Notes under the pieces: model-generated | The model's database searches: none | What the model was told of the DNA's origin: nothing | What the model saw: the letters and a program-made list of their open reading frames with translations, nothing else | In this document: in pieces, positions 6,041 through 7,758 of the stretch | How positions within the stretch are numbered: position 1 is the stretch's first letter | Layout: each line of letters begins with the position of its first letter | Source: Planctomycetota bacterium | GTDB taxonomy: Bacteria; Planctomycetota; UBA1135; UBA2386 | Assembly (NCBI GenBank): GCA_003235605.1 | Contig: QJVU01000494.1 | Span: forward strand, 1 to 7,758 | DNA length: 7,758 bases | Reading direction: 5' to 3' | Translations under genes and position numbers: made by a program

Positions 6041-6649
6041 TCACCCCAAGGCCTGCTCAACGGCAGCACAGAGCATGTGCACGCAGAGCAGATGGCTCTC
6101 CTGGATGCGGGCAGTGTTGTGGGACGGCACCCGCACAGCGATGTCAGCCAGATCCGCCATCTCGCCCGGTCGGGTGGAAACCAACGCGCCGGTCTTCATG
6201 CCGATGGCCTTGGCCGTTCGCATGGCCTTGACGACGTTCTGGGAAGACCCGGATGTCGAGATGCCGATCAGCATGTCCCCGGAGGCTGCCAGGGCGCTCA
6301 ACTGGCGGGCGAAGATCTCCGTGAACCCGACATCATTGCCCACCGCGGTAAGAGTCGGCACCTCGTGGCCAAGGGCGATGGCAGGGTAGCCGGGCCGGTC
6401 CTTTTGCTCGAACCACCCCACGAGTTCTCCGGCGGCATGGGCGGCGTCACAGGCCGAGCCGCCGTTTCCGCAGAAGAACAGCTTTCCACCATCTCTGAGG
6501 ACCTGCACCGCGGCTTCGCAGAGGGCCTGGATCTCGTCCACACACGTCTGCAGCAACTGCTCCTTGGTCTGGATGCTGGCCTGGATGGTGGCCTGGATGC
6601 TCGCTCGGAGCGTGCCTCCCCTCGACCGCTCTGCCCCGTCAGGACTCAT
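6041..6649 (-). CDS. gmhA: Phosphoheptose (D-sedoheptulose 7-phosphate) isomerase
   Basis: A SIS-domain protein of 202 residues, close to the usual GmhA length of about 190-200. It should convert sedoheptulose 7-phosphate to D-glycero-D-manno-heptose 7-phosphate, the first step of heptose synthesis for lipopolysaccharide, S-layer or capsule glycans. Signature parts are GNGGSACDAAHAAGEL (61-76) with catalytic Glu75, RPGYPAIAL (85-93), TAVGNDVGF (101-109) and the phosphate-binding GISTSGSSQNV (129-139). RVPSHNTARIQESH (173-186) ends with the histidine (186) matching the catalytic His of E. coli GmhA. ATG at 6649 (complement) is chosen for length. The frame stays open a further 99 codons upstream, but that sequence overlaps the glnA promoter region and start and is not GmhA-like. 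The N-terminus contains a triplicated 12-bp repeat. No other heptose-pathway gene is nearby, so it is either an orphan copy or part of a dispersed pathway. Confidence 0.88.
   Translation of the reverse strand: MSPDGAERSRGGTLRASIQATIQASIQTKEQLLQTCVDEIQALCEAAVQVLRDGGKLFFCGNGGSACDAAHAAGELVGWFEQKDRPGYPAIALGHEVPTLTAVGNDVGFTEIFARQLSALAASGDMLIGISTSGSSQNVVKAMRTAKAIGMKTGALVSTRPGEMADLADIAVRVPSHNTARIQESHLLCVHMLCAAVEQALG
6566..6601. repeat. gmhA: Three tandem 12-bp repeats inside the gmhA N-terminus
   Basis: Units at 6566-6577, 6578-6589 and 6590-6601 follow the pattern GG(T/C)CTGGATG(C/G)T. On the - strand they encode a four-residue unit, (A/T)-(S/T)-I-Q, repeated as SIQ-A-TIQ-A-SIQ-T at GmhA residues 17-28. 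The array is in frame and would lengthen the N-terminal helix. It probably arose by slippage, and copy number could vary between strains. Confidence 0.8.
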
Positions 6650-6720
6650 GATCGGGGTGATGGTAGGCCCTTTGGTGCCGCCGGCACGCAACAAAGCGAT
6701 GATCACTGAATCTGGCCAAA

Positions 6721-6809
6721 TTGACAGATGCTGGAGGTCAGAACGGCCTGTTTTGGGCCGCATCCGGTGTATTGCACCCCTAGTCCTGTCACTTTTGCGG
6801 TTTTTGACA
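6721..6809 (+). promoter_or_regulatory. Two perfect -35-like TTGACA elements upstream of glnA
   Basis: TTGACA occurs at 6721-6726 and again at 6804-6809, both on the + strand in the divergent region between gmhA and glnA. Neither has a recognisable TATAAT-like -10 box at 16-18 bp, so each is at best half of a sigma-70-type promoter or an activator-dependent one. I looked for a sigma-54 GG-N10-GC pattern and did not find a convincing one. Confidence 0.2.
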
Positions 6810-6834
6810 TGCACTTGGAACCTGTAGGGGTACC

Positions 6835-6849
6835 GTTCTGCGGCAGAAC
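6835..6849. promoter_or_regulatory. 15-bp perfect palindrome upstream of glnA, possible operator
   Basis: GTTCTGC-G-GCAGAAC has 7-bp arms about a single central base. It lies 69 bp before the glnA ATG and 25 bp after the second TTGACA. It does not fit the GlnR pattern TGTNA-N7-TNACA. As RNA it could also form a 6-bp stem with a CGG loop. The regulator is unknown and an operator role is inferred only from symmetry and position. Confidence 0.35.
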
Positions 6850-6918
6850 AGGTGGCCGCGTGGCCCGCCGAACATGCCAACCAAACAATCCCACAAGGAG
6901 CGGAAAGGGAGACCGTCC

Positions 6919-7758
6919 ATGACCCAACTCTCTGTCGATACCCCACAGATCCAGTCGACCTACACGAGGGATCAGATCGAGGACATCCTGGCCAAGGAAG
7001 ACGTCAAGTTCCTGCGCCTGTCGTTCACGGACATCATGGGCACGAACAAGAACGTCGAGGTGCCAACTTCACAGTTCGAGAAAGCACTCGACGGCCAGGT
7101 GTTGTTCGACGGCTCTTCCATCCAGGGCTTTGTGCGGATCGAAGAGAGCGACATGCTCCTGCATCCGGACTACGACACATTCCGGATCTTCCCCTGGGCC
7201 ACCCCGAGCCATGGCAAGGCAGCCCGCATCCTCTGCAACGTCAAGAATCCCGATGGTTCGCCGTTCGCCGGCTGCCCGCGCTCGGTGCTGATCCGACAGA
7301 TGAACACCGCCAAGGAGGTCGGTACCCAGCTCAATGCCGGCCCGGAAGCCGAGTTCTTCCTGTTCGAGCGTGATGAGAGAGGTAGCTTCACAACGATCAC
7401 GCATGACGAGGCCGGCTACTTCGACGCGGCGCCCCTGGACAATGCAGAGCTGGCGCGCTGTGAGATCACCAATGCCCTACATGCCATGGGGCTCGAAGTG
7501 GAGGCGGCACACCACGAGGTTGCTCCTGGCCAACACGAGATCGACTTCCGCTACAGCAATGCGTTGCATACCGCCGACAACCTGACCGCTTTCAAGTTCG
7601 TCGTGCGAAAGATCGCAAAGGACTTCGGCCTGCACGCGACCTTCATGCCGAAGCCAATCTTCGGCATCAATGGCTCAGGCATGCACGTGCATCTCTCGCT
7701 GTTCAACGCGGATGGCACCAAGAACCTGTTCTACGACAAGGATGCTGAATGGCAGCTG
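6919..7758 (+). CDS. glnA: Glutamine synthetase, type I-alpha (3' truncated by the window)
   Basis: The frame is open from ATG 6919 to the window end, 280 codons of a protein usually about 440-450 residues long. It makes glutamine from glutamate, ammonia and ATP in a cytoplasmic dodecamer. Visible signatures are FDGSSIQGFVRIEESDM (63-79), GPEAEFFLF with metal ligands Glu143 and Glu145, HHEVAPGQHEIDF (198-210) with Glu200 and Glu207, and NGSGMHVHL (251-259) with His256. The arginine in FVRIEESD (Arg73) corresponds to Arg62 of Bacillus subtilis GlnA, reported to matter for glutamine feedback inhibition in I-alpha enzymes. The ATP-binding C-terminal half and any adenylylation tyrosine region are outside the window. 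The start is supported by AAGGGAG (6905-6911) at 7-nt spacing. The N-terminus is about 12 residues longer than in B. subtilis. It is transcribed divergently from gmhA across a 269-bp spacer with a palindrome. Confidence 0.96.
   Translation, partial: MTQLSVDTPQIQSTYTRDQIEDILAKEDVKFLRLSFTDIMGTNKNVEVPTSQFEKALDGQVLFDGSSIQGFVRIEESDMLLHPDYDTFRIFPWATPSHGKAARILCNVKNPDGSPFAGCPRSVLIRQMNTAKEVGTQLNAGPEAEFFLFERDERGSFTTITHDEAGYFDAAPLDNAELARCEITNALHAMGLEVEAAHHEVAPGQHEIDFRYSNALHTADNLTAFKFVVRKIAKDFGLHATFMPKPIFGINGSGMHVHLSLFNADGTKNLFYDKDAEWQL

Noticed and set aside
3553..6069. Uninterrupted 838-codon frame on the - strand opposite the SDR and SLC13 genes
   Set aside because: Its translation is dominated by His, Gln, Asp, Glu and Arg with no recognisable domain, as expected from the complement of hydrophobic, G+C-rich membrane-protein codons. 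The + strand genes have clear family motifs, so this is a shadow frame.
6650..6946. Upstream extension of the gmhA frame (99 codons)
   Set aside because: It would overlap the glnA start on the opposite strand, and its sequence does not resemble a SIS protein. ATG 6649 gives normal GmhA length.

Overview
This is a G+C-rich (about 60% or slightly more, by eye), densely packed bacterial window with ordinary housekeeping and transport genes. There is no mobile element, CRISPR array, tRNA or rRNA that I can recognise. Class I-alpha glutamine synthetase (no insertion in the part visible), DUF2203 and the TGAAGQ-type malate dehydrogenase together suggest a lineage outside the classical enterobacteria, such as an actinobacterial, Chloroflexi-like, Armatimonadota-like or candidate-phylum bacterium. 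The window alone cannot place it more precisely.

Layout. Positions 1-387 carry the 3' end of an MBL-fold metallo-hydrolase. A 443-bp gap (388-830) follows, with several inverted repeats; the last of these overlap the ribosome-binding site of the next gene. Six genes then run on the + strand from 831 to 5994 with gaps of 74, 40, 4, 48 and 6 bp, which suggests one transcript: a DUF2203 protein, a Dabb (stress-responsive A/B barrel) protein, malate dehydrogenase (mdh), a TSUP (TauE/SafE-type) permease, a YdfG-type short-chain dehydrogenase, and an SLC13/DASS permease carrying two TrkA-C (RCK_C) domains. On the - strand, facing this run with only 46 bp between, is gmhA (sedoheptulose-7-phosphate isomerase, 6041-6649). 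A divergent intergenic region (6650-6918) separates gmhA from glnA, which starts at 6919 and runs off the window end.

How they may work together. The central run pairs two oxidoreductases with two anion-type permeases. MDH interconverts malate and oxaloacetate, and SLC13 proteins commonly carry dicarboxylates or sulfate. TSUP proteins export or import sulfur-containing or small organic anions, and YdfG-type SDRs reduce small hydroxy acids or semialdehydes. A shared role in small organic acid or organosulfonate handling is possible but unproven. The adjacent SDR and TSUP genes recall the isfD/isfE pair of taurine-to-isethionate pathways, but no other gene of that pathway lies in the window. 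The gmhA and glnA genes look like an independent divergent pair.

The most noteworthy features are a malate dehydrogenase with ten cysteines, the hairpin-rich leader with a potentially masked ribosome-binding site, the permease/oxidoreductase cluster, a 15-bp perfect palindrome upstream of glnA, and an in-frame 12-bp triplication near the start of gmhA. I found no clear evidence of a wholly new system.
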